From Arsenophonus sp052171275 (GTDB lineage Bacteria; Pseudomonadota; Gammaproteobacteria; Enterobacterales; Enterobacteriaceae), in contig CM125795.1 in NCBI GenBank assembly GCA_052171275.1, positions 744,001 to 808,000 of the forward strand: a stretch of 64,000 nt of DNA, written 5' to 3'. Position numbers and translations under genes: made by a program. Numbering within the stretch: the first letter of the stretch is position 1; every line of letters begins with the position of its first letter. A model generated the notes under the pieces. That model made no database searches. It was not told the origin of the DNA and saw only the letters and a program-made list of their open reading frames with translations. This document shows positions 1-11,830 of this stretch, one piece after another.

Positions 1-173
1 GCTGGAACTTCTTTAATTTCAGCAGATGCTGCTAATTTTTGTAACCATCGTACCTCAATTTGTATACGATATTTCAGTAAAGCAAATTCACTGAAAATTA
101 AGCGCAATCTGTTAACTTTATCGCTATATCGGCCATCAATTGGTGAAATAGCAGTTAGTGAAGATAATTTCAT
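1..173 (-). CDS. purB: Adenylosuccinate lyase, N-terminal part (cut by window edge)
   Basis: PurB cleaves adenylosuccinate to AMP and fumarate, and SAICAR to AICAR, in cytoplasmic purine synthesis. Only the first 57 codons are inside the window. They begin MKLSSLTAISPIDGRYSDKV, the characteristic start of the enterobacterial enzyme, and continue through an RLIFSEFALLKYRIQIEVRW segment that matches the family N-terminus. The start at 173 is set by this match and by a weak AGG Shine-Dalgarno at 185-183, 9 nt upstream. The frame is open to the window edge. In E. coli purB follows hflD and mnmA on the same strand; here hflD is missing and a strong hairpin with a U-rich tail lies just 5' of the gene. 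Identity is secure; whether the rest of the gene is intact cannot be seen. Confidence 0.93.
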   Translation of the reverse strand, partial: MKLSSLTAISPIDGRYSDKVNRLRLIFSEFALLKYRIQIEVRWLQKLAASAEIKEVP

Positions 174-185
174 TGAAAGCTACCT

Positions 186-248
186 AAAAACTTATAAAAA
201 ATAATTATTAAAATATTTTATTGTTAATAAAATATTTTAATAATTATT
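186..248 (-). promoter_or_regulatory. Terminator-like hairpin in the purB leader
   Basis: Positions 200-222 and 226-248 form a perfect 23-bp inverted repeat with a 3-nt loop. Read on the minus strand, the stem is followed by TTTT, ATAAG and TTTTT (199-186), then the purB Shine-Dalgarno and start codon 27 nt after the stem. A strong stem plus U-rich tail between promoter and start codon has the form of an attenuator or terminator. The stem is entirely A/T, so its real strength as RNA is uncertain, and no competing antiterminator was identified. Confidence 0.4.
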
Positions 249-753
249 CAAAAAATATTAATTATAGATGCTTTTAATTAATTTATTATCAGATAATATT
301 TTTTATTAATATAAATTAAATAATAATCCCTATATTTTGATTTAATATTAATCTATATTATATAATATTAAGAAAATTAATAACTTTGAATTTTAAAAAA
401 TAAAAAAGATAATGCTTTAAATAAAACATTTGCTAATGTATTTAAATATTATTAAAATACAATCTTAAGATATTTTTTAAATCAAAAATAATTTAATAAA
501 TTATTAAATTTATCAATTATTTGTTAATTTTTATTTTTTAATTTCATTAAATAAAATTTAACTAATATTAAATTAAACTTGAATAAAACAAATTATTTAA
601 TCTTTTATCAATATAAATAAGATATTAATAAAGTGTTAAATAAATATTTTTGTTTTTTCATAAAACAGTTAATCTAAATCTTTAATTAATATTTAGCATA
701 TGCCATTAATCATTATTTTTATATTATCATTAATTTTTTCTTAATTTATTTAT

Positions 754-787
754 TAAAAAAGATAAAAAATTAGTATTTTGATACTAA
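754..787 (-). terminator. Intrinsic terminator of mnmA
   Basis: On the minus strand a 7-bp stem (TTAGTAT paired with ATACTAA, 787-781 and 776-770, loop CAAA) starts 27 nt after the mnmA stop codon and is followed by TTTTTT, ATC and TTTTTT (769-755). Position, stem and double T-tract fit a Rho-independent terminator. It would separate mnmA transcription from purB, which in E. coli lies further downstream on the same strand. Confidence 0.6.
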
Positions 788-814
788 AATAGTTTTTTAA
801 TTTAGTGAAAATTT

Positions 815-1924
815 TTATATCAACTTTTTAATACGTGTTTCAATAACTCCTCCACCTAAACAAACATCTTTTTGATAAAAAACCGCTGATTGACCAGGTG
901 TAACAGCTAAAACGGGATAATTAAAATATACAGCTATTTTATCATCATCAATTCTTTTAATTGTGCATGGTATATCTGGCTGTTGATAACGTATTTTAAC
1001 AGTGTATTGATTCGTTTCATTTAATTCTAATGGATTAATCCAATGAATTTGCTCTATAATAAGTCCTGAAGACATTAAATATATATTATTATGACCTTGA
1101 GCAACAATTAAACGATTATTTTTAATATCTTTATCAACTACATACCATGGATCATTATTAGCTTTTCGTACTCCACCAATACCCAATCCTTTACGTTGAC
1201 CTAAGGTATGATACATTAAACCTGTATGCTTACCTAAAATTTTTCCATTAACTGTAATAATTTCACCTGGTTGATTAGGAATATATCGAGAAAGAAAGTC
1301 TCTAAATTTACGTTCACCAATAAAACAAATTCCTGTTGAGTCTTTCTTTTTAGCATTAATTAAACCAATTTTTTCAGCGATATAACGAACAGTTAATTTA
1401 TTCAATTCACTAATTGGAAAAAGACTTTGTCCTAGTTGAGATTGATTTAAAGCATAAAGAAAATAACTTTGATCTTTTTTTTTATCGAAACTACGTAATA
1501 ATTGATGACATCCATGAATAGTTTTTCGTCTAGCATAGTGTCCAGTAGCAATATAATCTGCATCAAGATTTTTAAAAGCAAATTCTAAAAATGTTTTAAA
1601 TTTGATTTCTTTATTACATAAAATATCTGGATTTGGTGTACGTCCAGCTTTATATTCAGCAAGAAAATGAGAAAAAACATTTTCCCAATATTCAATTGCA
1701 AAATTAACAGTATGAAATTCTATATCAAGTTTATCGCATACAGATTGCACATCTATTAAATCATTTGTTACAGAACAATACTCTTCATTATCATCTTCTT
1801 CCCAATTTTTCATAAATAAACCAACAACCTCATAACCTTGTTTTTTTAGTAGATATGCAGATACTGATGAATCAACCCCACCAGACATACCAACAATAAC
1901 TTTCTTTAATTTATTATATGACAT
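815..1924 (-). CDS. mnmA: tRNA-specific 2-thiouridylase MnmA
   Basis: MnmA activates U34 of the tRNAs for Lys, Glu and Gln with ATP and inserts sulfur relayed from IscS through the Tus proteins, giving the s2U part of mnm5s2U34. The 369-residue product is the usual length (E. coli 368). Visible landmarks are the PP-loop ATPase motif SGGVDSS at residues 14-20, the catalytic Cys103 (DILCNKE) and Cys200 (GICFIGE) that form the transient persulfide/disulfide pair, and the C-terminal beta-barrel ending in CLGGGVIE. The start at 1924 gives the family N-terminus. The E. coli neighbours nudJ (upstream) and hflD (downstream) are gone. A terminator follows directly. Retention of this wobble modification is common even in strongly reduced genomes. 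Nothing is missing. Confidence 0.97.
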   Translation of the reverse strand: MSYNKLKKVIVGMSGGVDSSVSAYLLKKQGYEVVGLFMKNWEEDDNEEYCSVTNDLIDVQSVCDKLDIEFHTVNFAIEYWENVFSHFLAEYKAGRTPNPDILCNKEIKFKTFLEFAFKNLDADYIATGHYARRKTIHGCHQLLRSFDKKKDQSYFLYALNQSQLGQSLFPISELNKLTVRYIAEKIGLINAKKKDSTGICFIGERKFRDFLSRYIPNQPGEIITVNGKILGKHTGLMYHTLGQRKGLGIGGVRKANNDPWYVVDKDIKNNRLIVAQGHNNIYLMSSGLIIEQIHWINPLELNETNQYTVKIRYQQPDIPCTIKRIDDDKIAVYFNYPVLAVTPGQSAVFYQKDVCLGGGVIETRIKKLI

Positions 1925-3241
1925 AAATGAATCTCAATTTAGAATATTACTATAAGTAAAGATTAAAAATCTTTAAATATATTTAACAAATTAAAATATA
2001 ATAATTATGGTTATTTTAGTTTCCTCTAGTTAATATAAAATTAATAGAGATATCTTAATATTAAGATAAAATCATTATTGGTTACAAGATAGTGTATAAT
2101 GATAGTATCATATACTAAAAATGAAATAAGAAATAATAAATATGATAGTATTTAATTCTCTAGTAAATTAAATAGTTTTTAGAAATATAATTATCTTATT
2201 TAAAATTTTTAAATATATCATTTAGATATTAATCAAAAAAAAGAAATCATAATAAAACATAGTTATTAATAAGTAACCATTTTTAATGGATATTAAATAA
2301 TCGATAGTAAAGAATACTAATATAAATTTTCCATATAATTTTATTATTAGTGATAACAAAATCATTTTTATATATTTCAAATATCTAAAATAATAAATTA
2401 TCTTAATTTCAAAGAAAATTTGTTATTAATAATTTCTTTCATATTTCTTGAAAATCTTTTTACATAAAGTAGACTAAATAATCTATAATATATTTTTATA
2501 TATACTTATCAATACTATGATATTCAATATGTTATAAATAATTTAATCAAAGATTAATTATAATATAATAAATAAATATTAAAATTAATAAACTTATATA
2601 TTAGTTATCATATGATAATAATTATTAATTAAAATTTTTTAATAAAAATTATATTTCTTTAGTTAAAAACTAATATATTTTTTATTATATATGTATAAAA
2701 AATATAATATAATTAAGAAGTTATTTTAATTGAATAAAAAGTTTATCTTTTTATATATTATTAATATTAAAATACTAATTATAGACTATATTTAGATTTT
2801 TTATAATGTTTTTTTAAAAAACTTCATTATAAATTACAAATAATAAATTTTTATCTAATTATTTAATTAAATTAATTTTATTTATAATTTTTGTAATTTT
2901 AATAATTATTAATAGTTTTTGCTATTTTTATATCTTTATACTATATTCATAGTATAAATATTTTTAATAGAAATAAAACTTTAATATTTGTTTTATAATT
3001 TATATTTTTGTTAGTATAAATTATAATAAATATATTTTATTTAAATAATTTATTAAAAGTAATTTTTAATATAAATAATTATTTCTTTGATGAAATTTCT
3101 TATTATTTTTTAATGTTGAATTTATTTTGATTATTTTTTCTTAAGTTATTTAGTTTTTTAATGTAAAAATATTAAAATATATATAATATTTTATCATATA
3201 TTTAATATATCTTAAGTTAAGATTATAAAAGGAGATATTAA
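1925..3241. other. Gene-free gap between mnmA and icd (place of nudJ and rluE)
   Basis: About 1.3 kb without a recognisable gene. In E. coli nudJ and rluE, together about 1.1-1.2 kb, lie between mnmA and icd, so the gap size fits erosion in place. Both flanking genes are transcribed outward and must have their promoters here. A small hairpin (1957-1964 with 1968-1975, loop AAA) lies about 35 nt upstream of mnmA, and an 18-bp A/T-rich palindrome lies near 2050-2067. I could not assign promoters with confidence because A/T-rich -10-like words occur everywhere. Confidence 0.6.
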
Positions 3242-4492
3242 ATGCAAAGCAAAGTAATTATTCCTTCAGAAGGTGAGAAGATTAGATTAATTAAAGGGAA
3301 TCTTAATGTTCCTAATAATCCGATAATTCCTTATATTGAAGGAGATGGTGTTGGTATTGATATCACTCCAGTAATGTTAAAAGTTGTTGATGCAGCAGTA
3401 AAAAAATCTTATCTTGGTGATAAGAAAATTTCTTGGATGGAAATTTATACTGGTGAGAAATCAACTAAAATTTATGGTAAAAATGTATGGTTACCTGATG
3501 AAACTATTGATTTAATGAAAGAATATAATGTATCTATTAAAGGACCACTAACTACACCTGTTGGTTGTGGAATTAATTCTTTGAATGTTTCTTTACGCCA
3601 ACAACTCGATCTTTATATTTGTTTAAGACCAATTCGTTATTATCAAGGTACTCCTAGTCCATTAAAACACCCTGAATTGACTGATATGATTATTTTTCGT
3701 GAAAATTCTGAGGATATCTATACAGGAATTGAATGGAAAGCTGGTAGCCTTGAGGCTAATAAAATGATAGGATTTATACAAGATATAATAGGAGTTAATA
3801 AAATTCGTTTTCAAAAAAATTGTGGTATTGGTATAAAACTTTGTTCTGAAGAGGGAACAAAGCGTCTAGTGCGAGCAGCAATTAAATATGCTATCAAAAA
3901 TAATCGTAAATCAGTTACTTTAGTTCATAAAGGTAATATAATGAAATTTACTGAAGGTGCCTTTAAAGAGTGGGGGTACCAATTGGTAGAACAAGAATTC
4001 GATGGTAAATTCTTTGATTGTGGTTCATGGATGAAAATTAAAAATCCAAGGACAGGAAAAGATATTATTATCAATGATGTAATTGCTGATGCGTTTTTAC
4101 AACAAATTTTATTTCGTCCATCAGAATACGATGTCATTGCTTGTATGAACCTTAATGGTGATTATATCTCTGATGCATTAGCTGCTCAAGTTGGAGGTAT
4201 TGGTATTGCGCCAGGTGCAAATATAGGTGATAATTATGCACTATTTGAAGCAACACACGGAACAGCACCAAAATATGCAGGTCAAGATAAAGTAAATCCA
4301 GGTTCTGCTATCCTATCCGCTGAAATGATGTTGCGTCATATAGGATGGAAGGAAGCGGCTGATTTAATCATTAAAGGAATACAAGGAGCAATTATTTCTA
4401 AAACAGTCACTTATGATTTTAAACGATTAATGCCAAATGCTATTTTATTAAAATGTAGTGAATTTGGAGATACTATAATTTCTCATATGTAA
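3242..4492 (+). CDS. icd: NADP-dependent isocitrate dehydrogenase
   Basis: Icd oxidatively decarboxylates isocitrate to 2-oxoglutarate with NADP+ in the TCA cycle, which supplies glutamate precursors and NADPH. The 416-residue protein has exactly the E. coli length. It keeps the Ser113 substrate-binding and AceK phosphorylation region (INSLNVSLRQ, 111-120), the isocitrate-contacting ENSEDIYTGIEW segment, the HKGNIMKF lysine region, the metal-binding MNLNGDYISDA region and the NADP site ATHGTAPKYAGQDKVNP. The start at 3242 is supported by one of the best Shine-Dalgarno sequences of the window, AAAAGGAGA at 3227-3235, 6 nt before ATG. Small differences from E. coli such as GCGIN for GGGIR beside Ser113 are seen, but the core residues are present. 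It is divergent from mnmA, and no terminator with a clear T-tract follows. Confidence 0.98.
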   Translation: MQSKVIIPSEGEKIRLIKGNLNVPNNPIIPYIEGDGVGIDITPVMLKVVDAAVKKSYLGDKKISWMEIYTGEKSTKIYGKNVWLPDETIDLMKEYNVSIKGPLTTPVGCGINSLNVSLRQQLDLYICLRPIRYYQGTPSPLKHPELTDMIIFRENSEDIYTGIEWKAGSLEANKMIGFIQDIIGVNKIRFQKNCGIGIKLCSEEGTKRLVRAAIKYAIKNNRKSVTLVHKGNIMKFTEGAFKEWGYQLVEQEFDGKFFDCGSWMKIKNPRTGKDIIINDVIADAFLQQILFRPSEYDVIACMNLNGDYISDALAAQVGGIGIAPGANIGDNYALFEATHGTAPKYAGQDKVNPGSAILSAEMMLRHIGWKEAADLIIKGIQGAIISKTVTYDFKRLMPNAILLKCSEFGDTIISHM

Positions 4493-7141
4493 TTTTAGTT
4501 TATATTAATTAATAATAGAAACTTAATATCACTATCCAATTAAATTATTAGTTACTTTTTTTTAAAAACAAAATATTTAAAAGTAGTAATTATTTATTAT
4601 TTTCATACAATTATTTATACTATTTTATCCAGATATTTTTATTGATTTATATTTATAAAAGTTCTATAAAATTAGTTTTATTTGATATGTATTTATATAA
4701 ATAATTACTTATAATAAAAGTTATTTTTTTATTATTTTATATTTTCTAGTTTTTAGATGAATTTAATTTGTTTATTACAATTATTTAAATTCCTTTTAGT
4801 ATAAGTTAGACGTTCTGATTGATAATAAATTAAAATAAATTTATATAATAATAAAATTAATCTATAATCTAAATAATAAAATATAGTGATTTTATTTATT
4901 ATCTTTATTATTTATTATAAATACAATATAATTAAAATATATAAAAATTTATTTTTTTAATATAAGTTATCTAATAGTTTTTATTGCAAATATTAACAAT
5001 ATTAAATATTATAAAAAAATTAATAATATTTAGTTAAAATATAAATAAAAAGTTTATTTACTAAAAATGCCATTATTATATTTAATATATAATATCTTGA
5101 TATACTGTTGTTTTAGTTTGAATTAACTTTTACTCTAAATAAAATTTGCTAAATAATAGCGTGTTCATATTTTTAAAAAAATGAATTAATAAAATATATA
5201 TAATTTATGATACTTTATACTGTCTATATATTTTACTGAATTAGTGACATTTGATCATATCAATGGTTTTAAATATCAATTTAAGTTTTTCTATAAAAAT
5301 ATTTACGAAATAAATTATTTTTTATTTTTCTTATATATTTTTTATTTTTTAATTTTTCATCATTAAACTTTTCAATTGTATTTTTTTATATTTATAAAAT
5401 GGAAATAATTATCGTAATATATTAAATTGCTTTTTTTAAATAAAAACATTATTAATATTTATCAGCTAAAATTTGTATTGTTTAATAATTATTGTCTTTA
5501 TTTTTATAAAAATATTATTTTTTTCTTATTTTGTATAGAAATTACGAATTTTAGCAATCACAATAGATATTTATATTTTAATAGATTTTATCTTTATTTA
5601 CTAAATTTTCGATATAAATTTAGTAATTGTTTTTTATTAAAATAATATATATCCATTACTTTAAATTAATTTATAAAGTTTTTAATTATCACTTTTATCT
5701 AATTATATATTAAAAAATTTTTATATAGTGTATATATAAAATTATAATTTATTAATACTTTGTCTAGTTTAATTTTATTATCATAGATTTAATTCTTATG
5801 TATTTTTATAAAAAATATTTTTAAATATTGTTTGTAAACTTAGTTTTTCAAAACTATTCTATAGTAATTATTCTTAATCTAATTCATTTTCTATAATTTT
5901 ATATATTATTCAAATAAATATTTTTTAATAAAATTCTTATAAATAATTTAGATATAGTTAATATAATAAATATTATTATATTATATAATTATTCTTTACA
6001 TATATAAATTTATTTCTAAAGAATTAAATTTAATTTTGTAAAAATAATTTTGATCTTAGAAAAATTTTATTTAGATATCTTTAGAAATGTTTTTAAAATC
6101 AAATTATAAAAGTTATAACTATTATTGAATAAATTGAATTATATTACAATTTTTAACTAAAATAAACCGATTTAAGTTAATTATTATATAATATAATAAT
6201 TTAAATTAAATATAGCGTTATATTATTATTTATATTTTATATTATATATAAATATCAAAAAAACTATATCGTAATAAATATAATTTTTAAAAATATATGA
6301 TATAATAAATAAATGATTTTATAAAAAAAAATCTTTGTAATCTTTATTGATTATATATTAAGATAAAATGCATAAATAGTAATAATTACACATATTTAAA
6401 TGGATAACTTATATTTTAAAAAATTGAGTATGAAATATATTTTTACACATTAAACTAATGTCTTTTATTTTTTTATAACATAAAAATTTTAATAATAAAA
6501 TATTATACATGATAACTATTTAGTGTATTAAATACTTCAATATATAATTTAATCAATTAATTTAATAAATAAATACAAATAAGATATATCAATTAAATAT
6601 AAAAATAAACGTTATAATTAATAGTTATACTATGATTTTAAAATAGTTAATCTTTATTTTTTTTGAATATTTAAACTAATTTATTTTTTAATTTTTTATC
6701 TTTGATAAATTATTTTTAAGTTTTAAAAAAATTAATACTTATTACATCTGTATTAAAAACATTTATAGTTTTAAAACTATTAAGTTTGTATAAATTTTAT
6801 TTAATACATTATTTAATCTAATTAAAAATTAAATTTTTTTATTAAAAAATAATTTTAAATTATTTAGATAAGTATGATATTTATAGATCAAATTAATTAT
6901 TTAAATTAAAAGTTTATTTTTTAATTTTAAATTAATTTAGTTGTATAATCTAATTAAATTAATCTTATAATTTTTATTATAAAATTTAATTATTTTCTTA
7001 ATGTAATAAAAATTATTTTTAATTAATAAAAAATTTTTATAACAAACAACATAGTAATTCGATAAGTAAAATTTTTTATTTAATAAACTTATTATTTTAT
7101 AAACTTAATAATGCTTAATAGATAGAATTTTTATAGAACTA

Positions 7142-7252
7142 ATCATAATTAAATTATTAATTTAATTATGATATAAATTTTAATAAATATTATCTAATAA
7201 AATATCGATAATCTTAATTCATTCATAATATATAATTTAATTATGAATGAAT
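7142..7252. repeat. Two adjacent hairpins in the icd-dnaB desert
   Basis: The first is a 31-bp odd palindrome (arms 7142-7156 and 7158-7172) containing ATCATAATTAAATTA. The second has 13-bp arms (7217-7229 and 7240-7252, ATTCATTCATAAT) around a 10-nt loop. The arms match perfectly. No gene lies within 2 kb on either side, so their role is unknown; fossil terminators are one possibility. Confidence 0.6.
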
Positions 7253-8720
7253 AATTATATCATTATTTTTTAATTTTTTATAATGTAAAAATCTTATAGA
7301 CATAAGATCAATTTCATATATTTCTCTATACAGTAGTCATATATTTATTATTATATTTTGAATTTAAAAATTAGCATTTAAATAAAATATAACAAAATTA
7401 GTTTAATTAACAGATTTAATTTGTTTTAGTAATAAATTATTTTATTAAAAATTTCATTAATTAATTTTTATATTTTATATTTAATTTAAAATGTATTAAC
7501 TGTATATATTTATATATTTTAAGATAAGATTATTAATCTTTAATATGAAAATAAGTTATTTAATGCTTAAATTTATACTTAATTAAATTATATATTTATT
7601 AATTTTTAATTAAGCAAAATACTATAATAAATAGTTATTTTATTAGCTTTAATATTAGAATATTCAAAGATTTCAAAAATAATATTTTATCGTTATGAAC
7701 GCTGTTTGATATTATTTAATAACGAATATTTCTTTTTTAAAATTAATTATATTTATATTAAAATTCTTAAAATTGTAAATCAAATAAAACAAACATATAT
7801 TAATACTTTTATGATTTAAAATTATTAATCATATTTTTTATTGATACAAGTATAAAAATGATATTTAAAATGATTATACTAATAAAATTTATATTACATT
7901 TTTAATAAAGTTATTTGTTAGTTAATAGAATCATATATTTTTAATTATATTCATTTTTAAACAATTATTAATAATAATATTTATATTTTTAATAAAAAAT
8001 AAAATATGATTAGTTTTCATAAATGATAAAAGAAGATCAGTACAAATATTTATTTTCCGTTTTATTTTTTTTGAGACTTAATTTTAAATAAAAATTTTTT
8101 TTATTAATAAAATAAAAAATGTTTTATATATAATAATTTTTTTACTTTTAGTATATTAAATATAGAAAGTTAGTATAATTTATTAATCATTTATTAGTAT
8201 ATAACTTAATTATTTATTTTGTAAATGATAAAATTAAAATATTCATATGTTTTAAAATATAATAATTATTATTTTTTTAAATAATCATTATATTTTAATA
8301 GATAATCATAAATATATTGTTTTAATTAAGCAATAATAATATTAAATTTTTATAACTATTACTAATAGTAAACTTTTTAATATTATTATTTATTATAATA
8401 AATAATAAATTCTTAAGAGTATCAATTTATAGAAAATAAATTTAGTTATATTCGTATTATTCAATTTTTATAAATATACAATAAAATTTAAAATAAACAA
8501 TTCTTTAAACTTAAAACAAAATAACTCATATAAATAAAATTTATTATATTTTTAAAAATATAATAACCTTTATTTTAAAGAAATCTAAAATATAAAAATA
8601 GTTATCTAAAATTATTTAAAATCTTTTTATTATTATTTTATTTATGTTTAGCTAAGTAATAAATTGATATTAAAGATGAATTAGTAAAGTGGATTATATA
8701 AAATTAATATTTTTTAAAAG

Positions 8721-8765
8721 TTTTATAAGTTATATATTTAACATTAAAATATATAACTTATAAAA
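8721..8765. repeat. 19-bp perfect inverted repeat, 7-nt loop
   Basis: Arms at 8721-8739 and 8747-8765 pair perfectly (left arm TTTTATAAGTTATATATTT). The outer ends are T-rich on the left and A-rich on the right. It lies 190 bp from another hairpin, with no gene near. Confidence 0.6.
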
Positions 8766-8954
8766 ATAAATGAAAATTATTTTTTTTCAAAAAAATATAA
8801 AAATCTATTTTTATAAAATTAACTTTTTATATTTTTTATAAAATTAACTATGATTTATAATAAATAAAAAATATACATTATTTTTATATATTTTAATAAA
8901 ATGTCGCGATTAGATTTTAAATTATTTCAATATTATACATATATTTTTATTTAT

Positions 8955-8989
8955 TTAATAATTTACCTTAAAATAAGGTAAATTATTAA
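8955..8989. repeat. 16-bp perfect hairpin with GC core
   Basis: Arms at 8955-8970 (TTAATAATTTACCTTA) and 8974-8989 pair perfectly around the loop AAA. The ACC/GGT core makes it one of the more stable desert hairpins. No T-tract typical of a terminator follows, and no gene is adjacent. Confidence 0.65.
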
Positions 8990-11235
8990 TTTAATTAATT
9001 TATAATTATTAAAATAGTTAATTAAATATTATAATATTTATGTTTTTTTATTTTTCGATAAGTATTAATGTTTATTGATAATCTTTTCTTTTGGCTTAAG
9101 TAAGAAATAATTATTTATATTATTAATATAAATATATATATTAATAATATTGTACTATAATTTCATATATATTTAAAATAAAAAAAATGAAAAATTAAAT
9201 ATATTAAGTTTAAAAAAATAATTTTAAATTATATATCAAAAAAAGTAATATAAAATTTTTTATTCTGATTTTATAATTATAATTATAAGTTTAAAATATT
9301 TGTTTAATAATAGTAAGATTTAAATAAAAGATATCTGATATTGATCAATCAAAATATTAAATCAAAGAATCTTATTCTTATTATTAAATAAGAGAATTAG
9401 TAAAATATAAAACACATTTTTATCATAAGATAACATATTTTAAATTATTAATTATATTATTCTTTACTTTATTAGAATAAAAAACTATTAAGTAACTTAT
9501 TTCATGTTATTAGTATTTGTAAATATTATATTGATAATTATTATTTATTATTAATTTTTAATATAAAAATCATTAATTTAAAAAAATTAAAAAAAATTAA
9601 AAAATTTAATTTATTTAAGTTTAAAATAGAATAAATAAAACTATGATAAGATTAGTAATACACAATATAGTTAAGATGATTTTAATAACTTGATGGTAAT
9701 TTAATAACAAGAGTTATAAATAAAACATAACAAACATTGTTTTAAATATAACTTACTCTTTATGAAACATAAATATATATTATATGGATCCTAATATATA
9801 TAAAAATAGAGTTATAAAAAATTATCATATTAAAAGATATAATAAAATAAGTGTTATTTAAGATCAAATTACATTATATCAAAATCATATATAATTATTT
9901 ATATTAAGTTTTTATTATATATTTTATTTTATAAAAATAAAATATTTTTATTTAAATAAGCTTTTATTTATAAAAAAATAAAAGATAGATAGTATAGATA
10001 TTAACCTATATAAATCATGGAATATAAAATTTAATATTTTAATTTCTATAATTTATAATATTATTTAAACTTATTATTTTCTTTTATATTTAATTTGAAG
10101 AAAAATAGGAAATTATTTTATTATCAATAATATATTAAAATTCTATTTCTAATAGAATATACTCAAAGTCATTGAAACTAGTTATCATAATTATTTTTTT
10201 ATAAAAATAAAAAAATTAAAAATGATTAACTATAAAATATATATGTTTAATATAAAATGAATTAATTATATATATAATTAAACTATGAGTAATGATAAAT
10301 AAAATATTATAATATAGTTTTCTAGTATTTTCTTAAATAATTTTTTTAAATATAAATAGATATAAAAATTAAATTATATATTGAAAATATTAAATATTAT
10401 TGAATTGCATTCTAAAAAAAAGAATAAATTCTCATTTAATAATTTTAATAAAAATTTATATAAATGATATAATAGAATATCATATGATATATTATCCTAG
10501 TTATTTAAATAATTTTTCAAAAATAAACATAACTTTAATTAAATATTTTATCATGATTTCTTTTTTTAATTATGATAAAATAGAAATTTATAGTATTAAA
10601 ATATTTATTAAGAAAATAAAAATTTTTTATAGAATGTAAATTTTGATAAAATTAGTTTAATTCTTAATTATCTCTCTAAATATCCATTGTTTTTATAAAC
10701 AATGAATATTAATATAATTTTTATTATTATTTTTAAATAGATTTTATTATCTGTTATAATGGACATTTTCCTTATAAGAAATTTTACTACATAATTTTTT
10801 AAACTTTAATTATTTTAATAAAGATTAATATTAAAAAGTGATTATTTCAATAATAGATATTTTCTATCAATCTTTTTATAAATATCAATTCTTTTAGATC
10901 ATTATAAGAATTTAACATATAAGTTATTATAAATTTACTTCATTTTGATTTAAGATAGAAAATCTTATGATATCTTATATAGATAATTAGAATGTCTTTC
11001 TTAATGAATATCTTATTTAAGATAAAATTCAATATCTAAATCTAAAATAATATTAATTATTATATCATTAATATAATCTTAAGATAAGATAACTACTATT
11101 ATATTTTACTATTAGTTTATTTTAAAATTAATTTTCTATTAATTATTTTTATTTAGTATTTATATTTAAATTAGTAATAATATTTTATTCTAATTTAATA
11201 ATTCTTTTAATATGATTTTTTTCATGAATATATTT

Positions 11236-11265
11236 TAATAATAGTTTTTATAAAAACTATTATTA
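11236..11265. repeat. 30-bp perfect palindrome
   Basis: The sequence around TAGTTTTTATAAAAACTA reads the same on both strands from 11236 to 11265 without a mismatch. There is no adjacent gene. A palindrome of this form can bind a dimeric protein or fold as a hairpin; I cannot tell which, if either. Confidence 0.6.
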
Positions 11266-11618
11266 TTTACAACTAAATACATCTAATTAGTAAGATAAAT
11301 GATTATAGTATCACTATTTTCATAGTACAATAAATTATTGTATTTTTTATATTTGATGATGCTATCAAAAAAACACTAATATCATATAGTGAATAAAATG
11401 TATTAATAAAAATATGTTAAAAATAAAAAATTTATAATATAACACATAACTGAGGCAAAATTAATAATAAATTAATTAATTAATATTATATTCAAATTAA
11501 TGTAAAAATGAAAATTTTATTTAATTTAAAATAAATATTTAAATAATTGATTATTAATATTTTTAATTTCTAATATTTATTAATTTAGCAAATATCCGTC
11601 TTATATAAAAAATACTAA

Positions 11619-11653
11619 AACTAATTCATTTATAATAAATAAATGAATTAGTT
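11619..11653. repeat. 15-bp perfect hairpin
   Basis: Arms at 11619-11633 (AACTAATTCATTTAT) and 11639-11653 pair perfectly around the loop AATAA. It lies in the desert upstream of dnaB. Confidence 0.55.
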
Positions 11654-11778
11654 AATTTATATTAAATAGGTAATTAATCAGGTTCTTATATTTTTTTGAT
11701 GATATCAATCACATAATTTTTATAAATTATATAGAATAATTTAATTGAAATAGTTATAATTAAAATAATTAAAATATG

Positions 11779-11830
11779 AATCATCATAGATGAATTCTAT
11801 TCATTTATGATGATTGCTTTATTTGTATTT
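11779..11830 (+). terminator. Orphan terminator-like hairpin
   Basis: Arms at 11779-11795 and 11799-11815 form 17 pairs (one G-T wobble) around the loop TCT, with CATCAT/ATGATG cores. A T-rich stretch follows on the plus strand (GCTTTATTTGTATTT). The form fits a Rho-independent terminator, but no gene precedes it, so it may be the remnant of an erased transcription unit. Confidence 0.4.

Larger units (their letters stand above)
174..814. other. Gene-free AT-rich gap at the expected place of hflD
   Basis: No frame resembling HflD or any other protein is visible. The gap of 641 bp is close to the size of hflD (about 640 bp in E. coli), which sits exactly here in relatives, so I read it as eroded hflD (inference from synteny, not from residual similarity). 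It contains a 23-bp perfect hairpin next to purB and a small terminator next to mnmA. Confidence 0.6.

Noticed and set aside
5427..5645. 72-codon open frame in the icd-dnaB desert
   Set aside because: It encodes a Phe/Tyr/Asn/Leu-rich string typical of random A/T-rich DNA, has no Shine-Dalgarno and resembles no family; several such frames are expected by chance here.
10400..10639. 79-codon open frame in the same desert
   Set aside because: It starts with TTG without a ribosome site and consists mainly of Ile, Lys, Asn, Tyr and Phe, which is what random sequence of this composition gives.
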